Assembly: GCA_023391835.1 (NCBI GenBank)
Contig: JAEWAE010000068.1
Location: 1-16,579, forward strand
DNA: 16,579 bases
Direction of reading: 5' to 3'
Origin: Bacillota bacterium
GTDB lineage: Bacteria; Bacillota; Clostridia; Oscillospirales; Ethanoligenentaceae
Of this stretch, positions 6,909-13,714 are shown piece after piece (within the stretch, counting starts at the first letter, position 1; the number at the start of each line of letters is the position of its first letter). The position numbers were made by a program, and so were the translations under genes. The notes below the pieces were generated by a model, which was not told where the DNA came from, made no database searches, and saw nothing but the letters and a program-made list of their open reading frames with translations.

Positions 6909-6937
6909 TTGATAAACCGTCCGTTTTCTCCTATAAT
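6909..6937 (+). promoter_or_regulatory. Near-consensus sigma-A promoter for folT
   Basis: TTGATA at 6909-6914 and TATAAT at 6932-6937 with a 17-nt spacer. The predicted start (about 6944) falls right at the first base of the riboswitch. Confidence 0.88.
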
Positions 6938-6944
6938 GAAAAAA

Positions 6945-7051
6945 GGCAAAGTAGACAGCCGCGCGTAAAGTGCCAGTCGGACGGGAAGTTGCCGCTGGAC
7001 GAAAAACACCGGGCAACCGGGTTTGCGGTGCCGCTGTCGCATTCCGTTGCC
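6945..7051 (+). ncRNA. Tetrahydrofolate (THF) riboswitch
   Basis: The element matches the THF-I (folE/folT) architecture part by part. P1 pairs GGCAA (6945-6949) with TTGCC (7047-7051). AGTAGA follows P1. P2 pairs ACAGC (6955-6959) with GCTGT, and the conserved CGCGTAAAGTG and GCGGTG segments face each other across the core. P3 is CCAG-T-CGG ... CCG-CTGG (6973-6998). The P3 loop GGAA (6984-6987) can pair with TTCC (7042-7045), the equivalent of the conserved loop-to-P1-junction pseudoknot. Its position between a promoter and a folate transporter gene is the known context of this class. No T-tract terminator follows; the downstream SD hairpin suggests control of translation. Confidence 0.87.
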
Positions 7052-7099
7052 ACATTTGCGGGTTTCCCCTCCGGGTGTGGTAAACTGCCATATTCTGAG

Positions 7100-7112
7100 A
7101 GGAGTGACTCCT
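7100..7112 (+). promoter_or_regulatory. Self-complementary SD of folT (AGGAG-TGA-CTCCT)
   Basis: The Shine-Dalgarno AGGAG at 7100-7104 is the 5' arm of a perfect inverted repeat whose 3' arm CTCCT ends at 7112, directly before the GTG at 7113. When folded it hides the SD. This is a likely part of the riboswitch expression platform; a CTCC at 7069-7072 could compete for the same SD. Confidence 0.6.
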
Positions 7113-7625
7113 GTGCAAAAGACCCGTGTTCTGGTGACCCTGGGGCTGCTGGTAGCCCTGAATATCCTGCTGTCGCGTTTCCTGTCGTTTCAGCCGACGC
7201 CGTTTCTGCGCATCAATTTCGGCTTCCTGGCCGTAGCGGCGGCCGGGATTTTATTCGGCCCGCTGGCCGGCGGAGCCGCCGCCGCCGTGGGCGATCTGTT
7301 GGGCTACTTCATTTTTCCGTCGGGGGGCGCGTATTTCCCCGGCATCACCGTCAGCGCGCTGCTGGCGGGCGTGCTTTACGGGCTGTTTTTACACGGGCGG
7401 CGCGTGACGGTGCTGCGGTGCCTCGCGGTCAACGCCGCGGTGTGCCTGTGCATCGACGCCGGCCTGACCACCTGGTGGCTGACCATGATTCTGCCGGGCA
7501 AGACCTTCGCCGTGCTCTTTGTGCCGCGGCTGATCAAGGCGCTCATCGCCATCCCCGTGCAGTCGTTCATGCTGTACGCTTTCTGGCAGGTGCTCGAGCG
7601 GGTGCGTCCCGCCGTCAGCCGGTAA
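7113..7625 (+). CDS. folT: Folate ECF transporter S component (FolT)
   Basis: A 170-aa integral membrane substrate-binding subunit of an energy-coupling-factor transporter; it works with a shared EcfT-EcfA module that is not in this window. The GTG start at 7113 follows AGGAGTGACTCCT; it gives a protein beginning with about six residues before the first membrane helix. Family motifs are INFGFLAVAAAGILFGPLAG, GDLLGYFIFPSGGAYFPG and GITVSALLAGVLYGLFL, with the polar TTWWLTMILPGKTF segment near residue 130. Around five or six hydrophobic helices are visible. The THF riboswitch just upstream identifies folate as the likely substrate. The following eda gene is 90 nt away with no terminator seen between them. 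Confidence 0.92.
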   Translation: MQKTRVLVTLGLLVALNILLSRFLSFQPTPFLRINFGFLAVAAAGILFGPLAGGAAAAVGDLLGYFIFPSGGAYFPGITVSALLAGVLYGLFLHGRRVTVLRCLAVNAAVCLCIDAGLTTWWLTMILPGKTFAVLFVPRLIKALIAIPVQSFMLYAFWQVLERVRPAVSR

Positions 7626-7715
7626 ATGCGGCAGCCCGGTCATCTGTTTCGCTGTCAAGCCTACGGCCATGGGGCGCCGGCGGCTGACCAAATATAACTG
7701 GGAGGTATATCGTTT

Positions 7716-8369
7716 ATGAAACGTGCGGAAGTTATCCGTAAAATAACCGAAGACGGTATCGTCGCGGTTGTCCGCGCCGAATCCAAAGAGAAGGGCATGC
7801 AGATCGTCGATGCCGTCATCGCGGGCGGCATCACTGCGATCGAGGTCACCATGACGGTGCCCGGCGCCATCGACATCATCAAGGATCTCGTGACGGCCTA
7901 CAAGGGCAAGGACGTTCTCATCGGCGCCGGCACGGTGCTCGATCCGGAAACCGCCCGCGCCTGCATCTTGGCCGGCGCGCAGTTTGTGGTCAGCCCGGCC
8001 TTCAATCCCGAGACCGTCAAGCTCTGCAACCGGTACGCTATCGCCGTGATGCCCGGCATCATGACCATCCGCGAAGCGCTCAGCGCGCTGGAACTGGGTG
8101 TCGAGATTCTCAAAGTGTTCCCGGGCAGCGCATTTGGGCCGAAGATCATCGGCGCCTTCAAGGGCCCGGTGCCGCAGGCTGATTTCATGCCCACCGGCGG
8201 CGTGAGCCTGGGCAACGCGGCCGAGTGGATCAAGGGCGGAGCCGTGGCCGTGGGCACCGGCAGCGACCTGACCCGCGGCGCCAAGACCGGCGACTATGCG
8301 CTGGTCACCGAGACCGCCAAGAAATTTGTGGAAGCGGTGCAGACCGCCAAGGCCGAACTGAAGAAATAA
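7716..8369 (+). CDS. eda: 2-dehydro-3-deoxyphosphogluconate (KDPG) / 4-hydroxy-2-oxoglutarate aldolase
   Basis: Class I aldolase of 217 aa, the usual length, that splits KDPG into pyruvate and glyceraldehyde 3-phosphate in the cytoplasm. The TIM-barrel motifs are clear: GGITAIEVTMTVPG with catalytic Glu43, VLIGAGTVLDPETA near 67-80, AQFVVSPAFNP near 88-98, the Schiff-base lysine Lys133 in ILKVFPGS, and the phosphate-binding MPTGGVSLGNAAEWIKGG near 158-175. ATG 7716 follows GGGAGGT at 9-10 nt. The KDG kinase gene lies 77 nt downstream; together they turn 2-keto-3-deoxygluconate into central intermediates. A terminator hairpin between the two may reduce kinase expression. No edd gene is present, so the likely feed is uronate or pectin-derived KDG (inference). 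Confidence 0.95.
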   Translation: MKRAEVIRKITEDGIVAVVRAESKEKGMQIVDAVIAGGITAIEVTMTVPGAIDIIKDLVTAYKGKDVLIGAGTVLDPETARACILAGAQFVVSPAFNPETVKLCNRYAIAVMPGIMTIREALSALELGVEILKVFPGSAFGPKIIGAFKGPVPQADFMPTGGVSLGNAAEWIKGGAVAVGTGSDLTRGAKTGDYALVTETAKKFVEAVQTAKAELKK

Positions 8370-8386
8370 TCGGACTGTTCCGGCAA

Positions 8387-8426
8387 AGGGGCGTGCGCTT
8401 ATTGGGAGTGCACGCCCCCTGTTTTT
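8387..8426 (+). terminator. Intrinsic terminator/attenuator between eda and kdgK
   Basis: GGGGCGTGC (8388-8396) pairs with GCACGCCCC (8410-8418), loop 13 nt, followed by ctgttttt. It lies inside an apparent two-gene pathway unit, so it may act as a partial terminator. Confidence 0.7.
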
Positions 8427-8446
8427 GAAAATGCAGGGAGGAACAT

Positions 8447-9409
8447 ATGCAGAATAAGCCGTTTGATCTGATCACTTTTGGGGAAACGATGGCCCTGTTT
8501 TATCCGGATGCCACCGGCCCGCTGCGCCATATCAATGGGTTTTACAAGTATATGGGCGGCGCGGAATCGAACGTTTCCATCGCGCTGTCACGGCTGGGCT
8601 ACCATACGGGTTGGTTTTCCCGGCTTGGGGATGACGAATTTGGCAAGTATATTTACAGCGAGGTGCGCGGTGAGGGCGTGGACGTGTCGCGCGTCATTTT
8701 TGACGAGGAACGCGCCACCGGTCTGATGTTCAAGGAGAAATTCCTCAAGAAAAACCCGAACGTCCACTATTTCCGCAAGAATTCGGCAGCCAGCGCTCTG
8801 GCTCCCGCCGACATTGACGAGGACTATATCAAACAGGCAAAGTACCTGCATATTACGGGCATCACTCTCGCCATTTCGGAAACGGCGCGCAAGGCGGCTT
8901 TCCGGGCGGCGGAGCTCGCCAAGCGCAACGGCGTGCTGGTCTCGTTCGACCCCAACATCCGCCTCAAGCTCTGGTCGCTGGAGGAGGCCCGCCCCGCCAT
9001 CCTCGAGATGGCGAAATATGCGGATCTGATTTTCCCGGGCCAGGACGAGGGCGAGGTGCTCACCGGTCTGAAGACGCCGGAGGAAATCGCCACCCACTTC
9101 ATGGAAATGGGCAGCCAGGTGGTGGCCGTCAAGCTCGGCAAGCAGGGCTGCTATGCCGCAGACCGCAACGGCGGCTGCTACGCGGGGCCTTACCCCACGG
9201 AGTATAAAGAGGATTCGGCCGGCGCGGGCGACGGCTTTACGGCCGGTTTCCTGGCCGGGCAACTGCGCGGCTACGACCTCAAAACCTGCGCGGGCATTGG
9301 CAACTGGATCGGCGCGCTGGCCACGTTGGTGCGCGGCGATATCGAGGGCTACCCTGACCGCTGGCAGCTGGAAGGTTTCCTGCATAAAGAAGAATTTATC
9401 GAACGCTGA
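8447..9409 (+). CDS. kdgK: 2-dehydro-3-deoxygluconokinase (PfkB family sugar kinase)
   Basis: A 320-aa ribokinase-family enzyme expected to phosphorylate 2-keto-3-deoxygluconate to KDPG using ATP. PfkB signatures are present: the di-glycine near the start (MGGAESNVSIALSRLG, Gly37-Gly38), the FFRK-like substrate segment NVHYFRKNSAASALAPADID near 105-124, FDPNIRLKLWSLEEARP near 168-183, and the anion-hole/catalytic-base motif DSAGAGDGFTAGF with Asp262. The SAGAGD variant of T-x-GAGD is common in KDG kinases. ATG 8447 follows GGGAGG at 5-6 nt. Adjacency to the KDPG aldolase supports KDG rather than fructose or ribose as substrate. A strong terminator ends the unit at 9442-9477. Confidence 0.92.
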   Translation: MQNKPFDLITFGETMALFYPDATGPLRHINGFYKYMGGAESNVSIALSRLGYHTGWFSRLGDDEFGKYIYSEVRGEGVDVSRVIFDEERATGLMFKEKFLKKNPNVHYFRKNSAASALAPADIDEDYIKQAKYLHITGITLAISETARKAAFRAAELAKRNGVLVSFDPNIRLKLWSLEEARPAILEMAKYADLIFPGQDEGEVLTGLKTPEEIATHFMEMGSQVVAVKLGKQGCYAADRNGGCYAGPYPTEYKEDSAGAGDGFTAGFLAGQLRGYDLKTCAGIGNWIGALATLVRGDIEGYPDRWQLEGFLHKEEFIER

Positions 9410-9437
9410 CTGCCGGCCGGTGGTTCCCGGCCGTCGG

Positions 9438-9477
9438 AAAAGGGCTGCTGCAAACATACGTTTGCAGCAGCCCTTTT
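9438..9477. terminator. Perfect bidirectional intrinsic terminator
   Basis: GGGCTGCTGCAAAC (9442-9455) and GTTTGCAGCAGCCC (9460-9473) form a 14-bp perfect stem with a 4-nt loop. It is flanked by AAAA on the left and TTTT on the right, so it can terminate kdgK on plus and ppk on minus. Confidence 0.93.
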
Positions 9478-9497
9478 ATATACGCGTCCGCCGGGAG

Positions 9498-11600
9498 TCA
9501 GCGCGGCCGGCCCAGAAACCGCCGCAGCCGGGTCACAAGCCCCTCGGGGATGCGCACCGCTTCTCCCTGGGCAGCCTGCATCGCCCGGCTGCAGAGCTTC
9601 GCCTGACTGTCCACCGCCGGGCCATCCACTTTCACCGGCGCATACCGACCGTCCGGGCCCAGGATACGGGCCTTGACGGTGTCACGCAGCTCCAGCTCCA
9701 GCACGGCCTCGATGCGGTCGGCCAGCTCCGAGTCCCGCACGGGCAGGGCGATTTCCACCCGGCGCTCGGTGTTGCGGGTCATCCAATCGGCCGAAGAAAT
9801 GTAGACCTGCCGCTCACCCGCCGCGCCAAAGATATAGACGCGGGAATGTTCCAGAAAACGCCCCACGATGCTGCGCACCTCAATGTGGTCGGTGGCGCCC
9901 TCCACCCCCGGCCGCAGGCAGCAGATGCCGCGCACGATCAGCCGCACCGGCACCCCCGCCCGTGAAGCCTCGATAAGCCCGTCCATCACGTCCTTGTCGG
10001 TGAGGCTGTTCATTTTGGCGGTGATGCGGGCGGGTCTGCCGGCCCGGGCCTTTTCCGCCTCCGCATGGATCCGTTCCAGCAGGCCGGTTTTGAGGGTGGA
10101 AGGCGACACCAGCAGCCGGCGGTATTTGCCGTAGACGTTGCCGATGCTCATGTTTTGAAAAAAATCCCGGGCGTCCGCGCCGATTTCCGGGTCGGCGGTG
10201 GTCAGCGACAGGTCGGTGTACTGCCGGGCGGTGTTCTCGTTATAGTTGCCTGTGGCGATGTTGGTGTAGGTTTCCAGCCCCCGCAGCCCACGGCGCGTGA
10301 TGAGCAGGATCTTGCCGTGGACCTTGAAGGACTCCAGCCCGTAAATGACCCGGCAGCCGGCGTCTTCCAGCACATTTGACCAGTTGATGTTATTCTGCTC
10401 GTCGAAGCGGGCGCGCAGTTCCACGACGACGGTGACTTCCTTGCCGTTTTCCGCCGCGGCGCACAGGTGCTGCACCACCTGGGACTGCCGCCCCACCCGG
10501 TAAAGCGTCATATGGATAGACAACACCCGCGGGTCCTCCGCCGCCTCCCGTAGCATGTCGGTGAAGGGACGCATGCTCTCATACGGGTAGTTCAGCAGCA
10601 GGTCGCGTTCCCGCACCTGGGGCAGGATTCGCCCGCGGCCGAGCCCGGCGGGCCACTGGGGGCGGAAGGGCGGATAAAGCAGCCGCTCGCGCAGCGGGGA
10701 ACTCACCTTCTCTTCCATCTGCCAGACAAAGCTCATATCCAGCGGGGCCTTGCTGATGAAACACTGGCGCGCATCCAGCCCCAGTCGGGTCAGAAAAAAC
10801 GCCGCCAGCTCGGTGTCGCCCAGGCTGTCGGTTTCCAGCCGCACGGGGGAAAGCTTGCTGCGTTTGCGGATGATTTCCTGCATGTATTCGCGGTAATCCA
10901 CATCCTCGTCGAACACGCCTTCGCCGATATTCATGTCGGCGTTGCGCGTCACGCGGAAAAGCGCCTTGCCCTCCACGCCGTAGGCCCCGAAGGCAAGGTC
11001 GGCATACCGCCGCACGATGTCTTCCAGCAGCAAAAAGGCCTGCCCGCCCCGGCAGTGGTAAAGCCGCGGCACTTCGTGGGGCATGGGAATGATGCCGAAA
11101 AGTTTGGAATCCCGCGATTTCAGCCGCACTCCCACATAGACGGCCCGGTTTTCCAGATGGGGGAAGGGGTGGCGCGCGTCGATGATCTGGGGGGAAAGCA
11201 GCGGCAGCACCTCCATCTCAAACCAGGCCTTCACCACCCGGCGCTCGCCGCCATCCAAATTGCGGAACGACGTGTGCGCAGGCAGCAGCGGCATGAGGGA
11301 TTCCATCGTGCTGAAATAGGCGTTGTCGCGGGTGGGGTAAAGATCGGTGACCGCACGGTTGACGGCGTCGATCTGTTCCCGGGGGAGCATGCCGGTCTTA
11401 TTGTCCCGCCCCCCCTTGACCAGACTCTGATCCAGCAGACTGCCCACCCGCACCATGTAAAATTCGTCGAGATTCGACGAAAAGATGGCGACGAATTTGA
11501 GCCGTTCCAGAGGGGGCGTCTCTTCCCGGCAGGCTTCTTCCAACACGCGCTCATTGAATTTGAGCCACGAAAGCTCGCGGTTAAAGTATAGTTCCGGCAT
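9498..11600 (-). CDS. ppk1: Polyphosphate kinase 1
   Basis: A 700-aa enzyme that reversibly transfers the gamma-phosphate of ATP to long-chain polyphosphate. The N-terminal domain opens with the classic YFNRELSWLKFNERVLEEA and LKFVAIFSSNLDEFYMVRVG; the C-terminal phospholipase-D-like domains carry the autophosphorylated histidine in FKVHGKILLI (His428, equivalent to E. coli His435), the ATP-site TNIATGNYNENTARQYTDLSL, and the second half with ARITAKMNSLTDKDVMDGLIEASRAGVPVRLIVRGICCLRPG. Length fits the family. ATG 11600 follows GGGGAGGAT at about 8 nt. Its first 20 bp overlap the end of the ppx gene, pointing to translational coupling. Polyphosphate made here would be degraded by the upstream Ppx, a common pairing in stress and phosphate storage. 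Confidence 0.96.
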   Translation of the reverse strand: MPELYFNRELSWLKFNERVLEEACREETPPLERLKFVAIFSSNLDEFYMVRVGSLLDQSLVKGGRDNKTGMLPREQIDAVNRAVTDLYPTRDNAYFSTMESLMPLLPAHTSFRNLDGGERRVVKAWFEMEVLPLLSPQIIDARHPFPHLENRAVYVGVRLKSRDSKLFGIIPMPHEVPRLYHCRGGQAFLLLEDIVRRYADLAFGAYGVEGKALFRVTRNADMNIGEGVFDEDVDYREYMQEIIRKRSKLSPVRLETDSLGDTELAAFFLTRLGLDARQCFISKAPLDMSFVWQMEEKVSSPLRERLLYPPFRPQWPAGLGRGRILPQVRERDLLLNYPYESMRPFTDMLREAAEDPRVLSIHMTLYRVGRQSQVVQHLCAAAENGKEVTVVVELRARFDEQNNINWSNVLEDAGCRVIYGLESFKVHGKILLITRRGLRGLETYTNIATGNYNENTARQYTDLSLTTADPEIGADARDFFQNMSIGNVYGKYRRLLVSPSTLKTGLLERIHAEAEKARAGRPARITAKMNSLTDKDVMDGLIEASRAGVPVRLIVRGICCLRPGVEGATDHIEVRSIVGRFLEHSRVYIFGAAGERQVYISSADWMTRNTERRVEIALPVRDSELADRIEAVLELELRDTVKARILGPDGRYAPVKVDGPAVDSQAKLCSRAMQAAQGEAVRIPEGLVTRLRRFLGRPR

Positions 11601-12510
11601 CCGGGGTATCCTCCCCTCCCATATATTGCTGGAGGTAGCCTTCCCGCACTCCCGTGAGACTGATGGAAAGCGTGGCGCAGCCGGCCGTCCCCGCGATGCG
11701 CAAAAGCCCCGTCATCCCGGGCAGGATGCTGTGGATGCGCTCGGGCACCACCCGGGTCAGCAGCCGAGCGGCGCTTTTTTTGTCGCCGAGCGTCCGGATC
11801 ATCGCCCGCAGGTCGCCCGCGTCGAAGGTATAGCCCTGGAGCGGGTCGTGCTCCCGGCCGAAAATTTCCCGATGGAGCCGCGCGACGGCCCGGGCCGTGC
11901 CACCGATCAGGCATGCGTGGGAGGCGCAGCCCGGGAGCCATTCCACACACCCGAGCTGTTTGCGCACGAAATGCCGGATATGCCTGAGTTCCTTTTCCCC
12001 GGGCAGAATGCCCCCCACGAACCGCCGGAAAAGCAGCAGGCTGCCAAAGGGCAGGCTCACGGTGTTGAGGGCTTTTTCCCCGTCGAAGCGGATCAACTCG
12101 GTGCTGCCGCCGCCCATATCCACCACAAGGCCCCGGCCCAGCCCGGCGGGCCGATAGGCGCCGGCATAGTCGAGCCGGGCCTCTTCCTCACCGCCGATGA
12201 CGCGGGCTTCCACGCCCGTTTCGGCCTGGATGCGGCGCACCACCTCGTCGGCGTTGCGCACCGCCCGCAGCCCCGCCGTGGCGAAGCAGCCGTACCGCTG
12301 CACCTGCACGGCGCCGCCCGTCGCCCTGAAACCGCGGATGGCCTCGGTCAGACGAAGAATTCCGTCTTCCGTGAGCATGCCGTCCTCCGTATACCCGATG
12401 AGGCCCACCACCTCCTTCTGGCTGAGGATGGGTGTAAAGCCCGCTTCGGTGCCGTCATATACCGTCATCCGCACCGTATTGGAGCCCAGATCGATCACAG
12501 CCGTACGCAT
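11581..12510 (-). CDS. ppx: Ppx/GppA family exopolyphosphatase
   Basis: A 309-aa member of the ASKHA superfamily that releases phosphate from polyphosphate ends or hydrolyses pppGpp. The phosphate-1 motif AVIDLGSNTVRMTVYD lies at the N-terminus and the phosphate-2 motif LVVDMGGGSTELIRF near 125-140; GLRAVRNADEVVRRIQAETGVEARVIGGEEEARLDYAGA is also characteristic. ATG 12510 is preferred because the strand MRTAVIDLGSN starts the domain; a TTG nine codons upstream is possible, and SD support is weak for both. Being about 310 aa it is the short Ppx form lacking the C-terminal HD domain of E. coli Ppx. It precedes and overlaps ppk1 by 20 bp. Confidence 0.92.
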   Translation of the reverse strand: MRTAVIDLGSNTVRMTVYDGTEAGFTPILSQKEVVGLIGYTEDGMLTEDGILRLTEAIRGFRATGGAVQVQRYGCFATAGLRAVRNADEVVRRIQAETGVEARVIGGEEEARLDYAGAYRPAGLGRGLVVDMGGGSTELIRFDGEKALNTVSLPFGSLLLFRRFVGGILPGEKELRHIRHFVRKQLGCVEWLPGCASHACLIGGTARAVARLHREIFGREHDPLQGYTFDAGDLRAMIRTLGDKKSAARLLTRVVPERIHSILPGMTGLLRIAGTAGCATLSISLTGVREGYLQQYMGGEDTPDAGTIL

Positions 12511-12553
12511 ACCGTCTTGCCGCCTTTCCCATGCCAAATTACACTATGTATCA

Positions 12554-12562
12554 ATATTACCA
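12554..12562 (-). promoter_or_regulatory. Possible extended -10 for the ppx-ppk1 operon
   Basis: On the minus strand TGGTAATAT gives TG-x-TAATAT about 40 nt upstream of ATG 12510. The -35 at 17-nt spacing is TGGATG, a poor match, so the call rests on the extended -10. Confidence 0.4.
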
Positions 12563-12715
12563 CAGCCCCGGCGATTCATCCACCTCGTTGCGGTAAAAAA
12601 CGTATATTCGCCATCGCGGAGGCGCATGATAATCCGGAAGTGAATGGAAGCTTCGTCCGCGCCGCCAGGGCGGAGCGGACGGGGCTCCCAATCTGCACGA
12701 AAGGACGGTCCAGCG

Positions 12716-13429
12716 GTGGGCGTATCGTTTATCCGCACCATTGTGCTCTATGTGATAGTCGTGGGCGCCATGCGTCTGATGGGCAAGCGGCAGATCGGGG
12801 AACTGCAGCCCTCCGAATTTGTGGTCGCCATCCTTATTTCCGAGCTGACAGCCATCCCCATGCAGGACCCGGGCATCCCGCTGCTGAGCGGGGTCATCCC
12901 CGTACTGACGCTGATTTCCTGTGAAATCGTGCTTTCCTCGCTGACGCTGGTCAGCCCCCGCATCCGCCGGGCCATTTCCGGCCGGCCCAGTATCCTCATC
13001 CTCAACGGCCAGATCGACCAGGCGGAAATGCACCGGCTGCGCTACACGGTGGATGACCTGATGGAAGAGCTGCGCCTGGCGGGCTACATGAACGTCGATG
13101 CCATCGACTTCGCCGTGCTCGAGACAAACGGCAAGCTCAGCGTGTTCCCCAAGGCGCCGGAGCAGCCGTTGACGGCCGGGATGATGCATATTTCCCCGCC
13201 CGACGGCGGGCTGCCGGTCACCATCGTCACCGACGGCTTTCTTTTGGAAAACTCTTTGCAGGAAGCCGGCAAGGATACCGCCTGGCTGAACACCCAGCTC
13301 GGCACCCAGCATTTGACGCTCGACCAGGTGTTCCTGCTGACGGTGGACAGCGCCGGCAAAACCATCCTCATCCCAAAGGACGCCCTGCGAGCCCAGAAGG
13401 CCGCCCGGCCTGAAAAAGACGACGGCTGA
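12716..13429 (+). CDS. DUF421 (YetF/YcaP-like) membrane protein
   Basis: A 237-aa protein of the DUF421 family, membrane-anchored with a cytoplasmic C-terminal domain; biochemical function not established. The N-terminal part has about three hydrophobic helices (FIRTIVLYVIVVGAMRLMG, EFVVAILISELTAIPM, LSGVIPVLTLISCEIVLSSL) with the family signature MGKRQIGELQPSEFVV. The soluble part shows PSILILNGQIDQAEMHRLRYTVDDLMEELR and DFAVLETNGKLSVFPK. GTG 12716 is chosen: AAAGGA lies 10 nt upstream and the first helix begins at once. The frame opens back to ATG 12644, but those residues are Ser/Gly/Arg-rich and unlike the family. DUF4363 follows, a pairing common in Clostridia, though here the two are separated by 285 nt of structured DNA. 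Confidence 0.88.
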   Translation: MGVSFIRTIVLYVIVVGAMRLMGKRQIGELQPSEFVVAILISELTAIPMQDPGIPLLSGVIPVLTLISCEIVLSSLTLVSPRIRRAISGRPSILILNGQIDQAEMHRLRYTVDDLMEELRLAGYMNVDAIDFAVLETNGKLSVFPKAPEQPLTAGMMHISPPDGGLPVTIVTDGFLLENSLQEAGKDTAWLNTQLGTQHLTLDQVFLLTVDSAGKTILIPKDALRAQKAARPEKDDG

Positions 13430-13578
13430 CAAACCCGGCGGGCAAAACCTCCATTTGCGGCTTGTCGCGTGCCCCAAAGGATTCACAAGGGCATGCGCGC
13501 ATGAAGCGTTTGCACATGCGGCGCGGGCCCGTTGCATTAAGCCGTTGGAGGAGTCCCCGACGCAAGGCTTATTTCGGT

Positions 13579-13609
13579 TACGGCAATAAATCCGGATTTA
13601 TTTGCCGTA
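13579..13609. promoter_or_regulatory. 31-bp inverted repeat overlapping the DUF4363 -35 (putative operator)
   Basis: TACGGCAATAAATCC (13579-13593) and GGATTTATTTGCCGTA (13594-13609) are complementary except for one extra base. The right arm contains the TTGCCG -35 at 13602-13607. The centre is contiguous with no loop, which favours a dimeric protein-binding site over an RNA hairpin. Confidence 0.6.
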
Positions 13610-13630
13610 CCACGGTCACACATCTATCAT
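13602..13630 (+). promoter_or_regulatory. Sigma-A-type promoter for the DUF4363 gene
   Basis: TTGCCG (13602-13607) and TATCAT (13625-13630) with a 17-nt spacer, giving a leader of about 78 nt to the ATG. Confidence 0.55.
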
Positions 13631-13663
13631 TTATTTGGAAAATACATTTGCATCACCAAAAAA

Positions 13664-13713
13664 GCCGTCTTCTTTCCGCCGCCCGGCAAAGAGGACGGCG
13701 GAAAGAAGACGGC
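13664..13713 (+). other. Perfect 18-bp hairpin ending one base before the DUF4363 start codon
   Basis: GCCGTCTTCTTTCCGCCG (13664-13681) and its exact reverse complement (13696-13713) enclose a 14-nt loop. The only SD-like stretch (GGAAAGAAG) lies inside the 3' arm, so folding would block ribosome binding. No T-run follows, so it is not a normal terminator for DUF421. Confidence 0.75.
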
Positions 13714-13714
13714 A

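Larger units (their letters stand above)
13430..13714. other. Structured 285-bp spacer between DUF421 and DUF4363
   Basis: No gene is seen. The first part holds CCTCCA (13448-13453) complementary to TGGAGG (13546-13551), a perfect palindrome CATGCGCGCATG (13492-13503), and a hairpin AAGCC-GTTGG ... CCGAC-GCAA-GGCTT (13539-13570). The second part holds the promoter, operator-like palindrome and long hairpin listed separately. The composition turns AT-rich around 13580-13660, unlike the flanking genes. No known RNA family was recognised. Confidence 0.5.

Noticed and set aside
5538..6968. Long plus-strand reading frame containing the GFEKP pentapeptide repeat
   Set aside because: It lies antisense to sleL, has His/Arg/Gly-rich shadow composition, and the peptide repeat is just the 15-bp array read in frame.
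7693..7698. TATAAC as an eda promoter
   Set aside because: A start site would fall inside the SD at 7700-7706, and there is no -35 at a proper distance.
11485..12924. 479-codon plus-strand reading frame
   Set aside because: Antisense to ppx and the start of ppk1; no SD and no recognisable motifs.
13555..13590. Cyclic-di-GMP (GEMM) riboswitch suggested by GACGCAAGGC
   Set aside because: The short match lacks the preceding AGGGCAAACC loop and the GGTAGC/GGTTACC receptor arranged in the right order.
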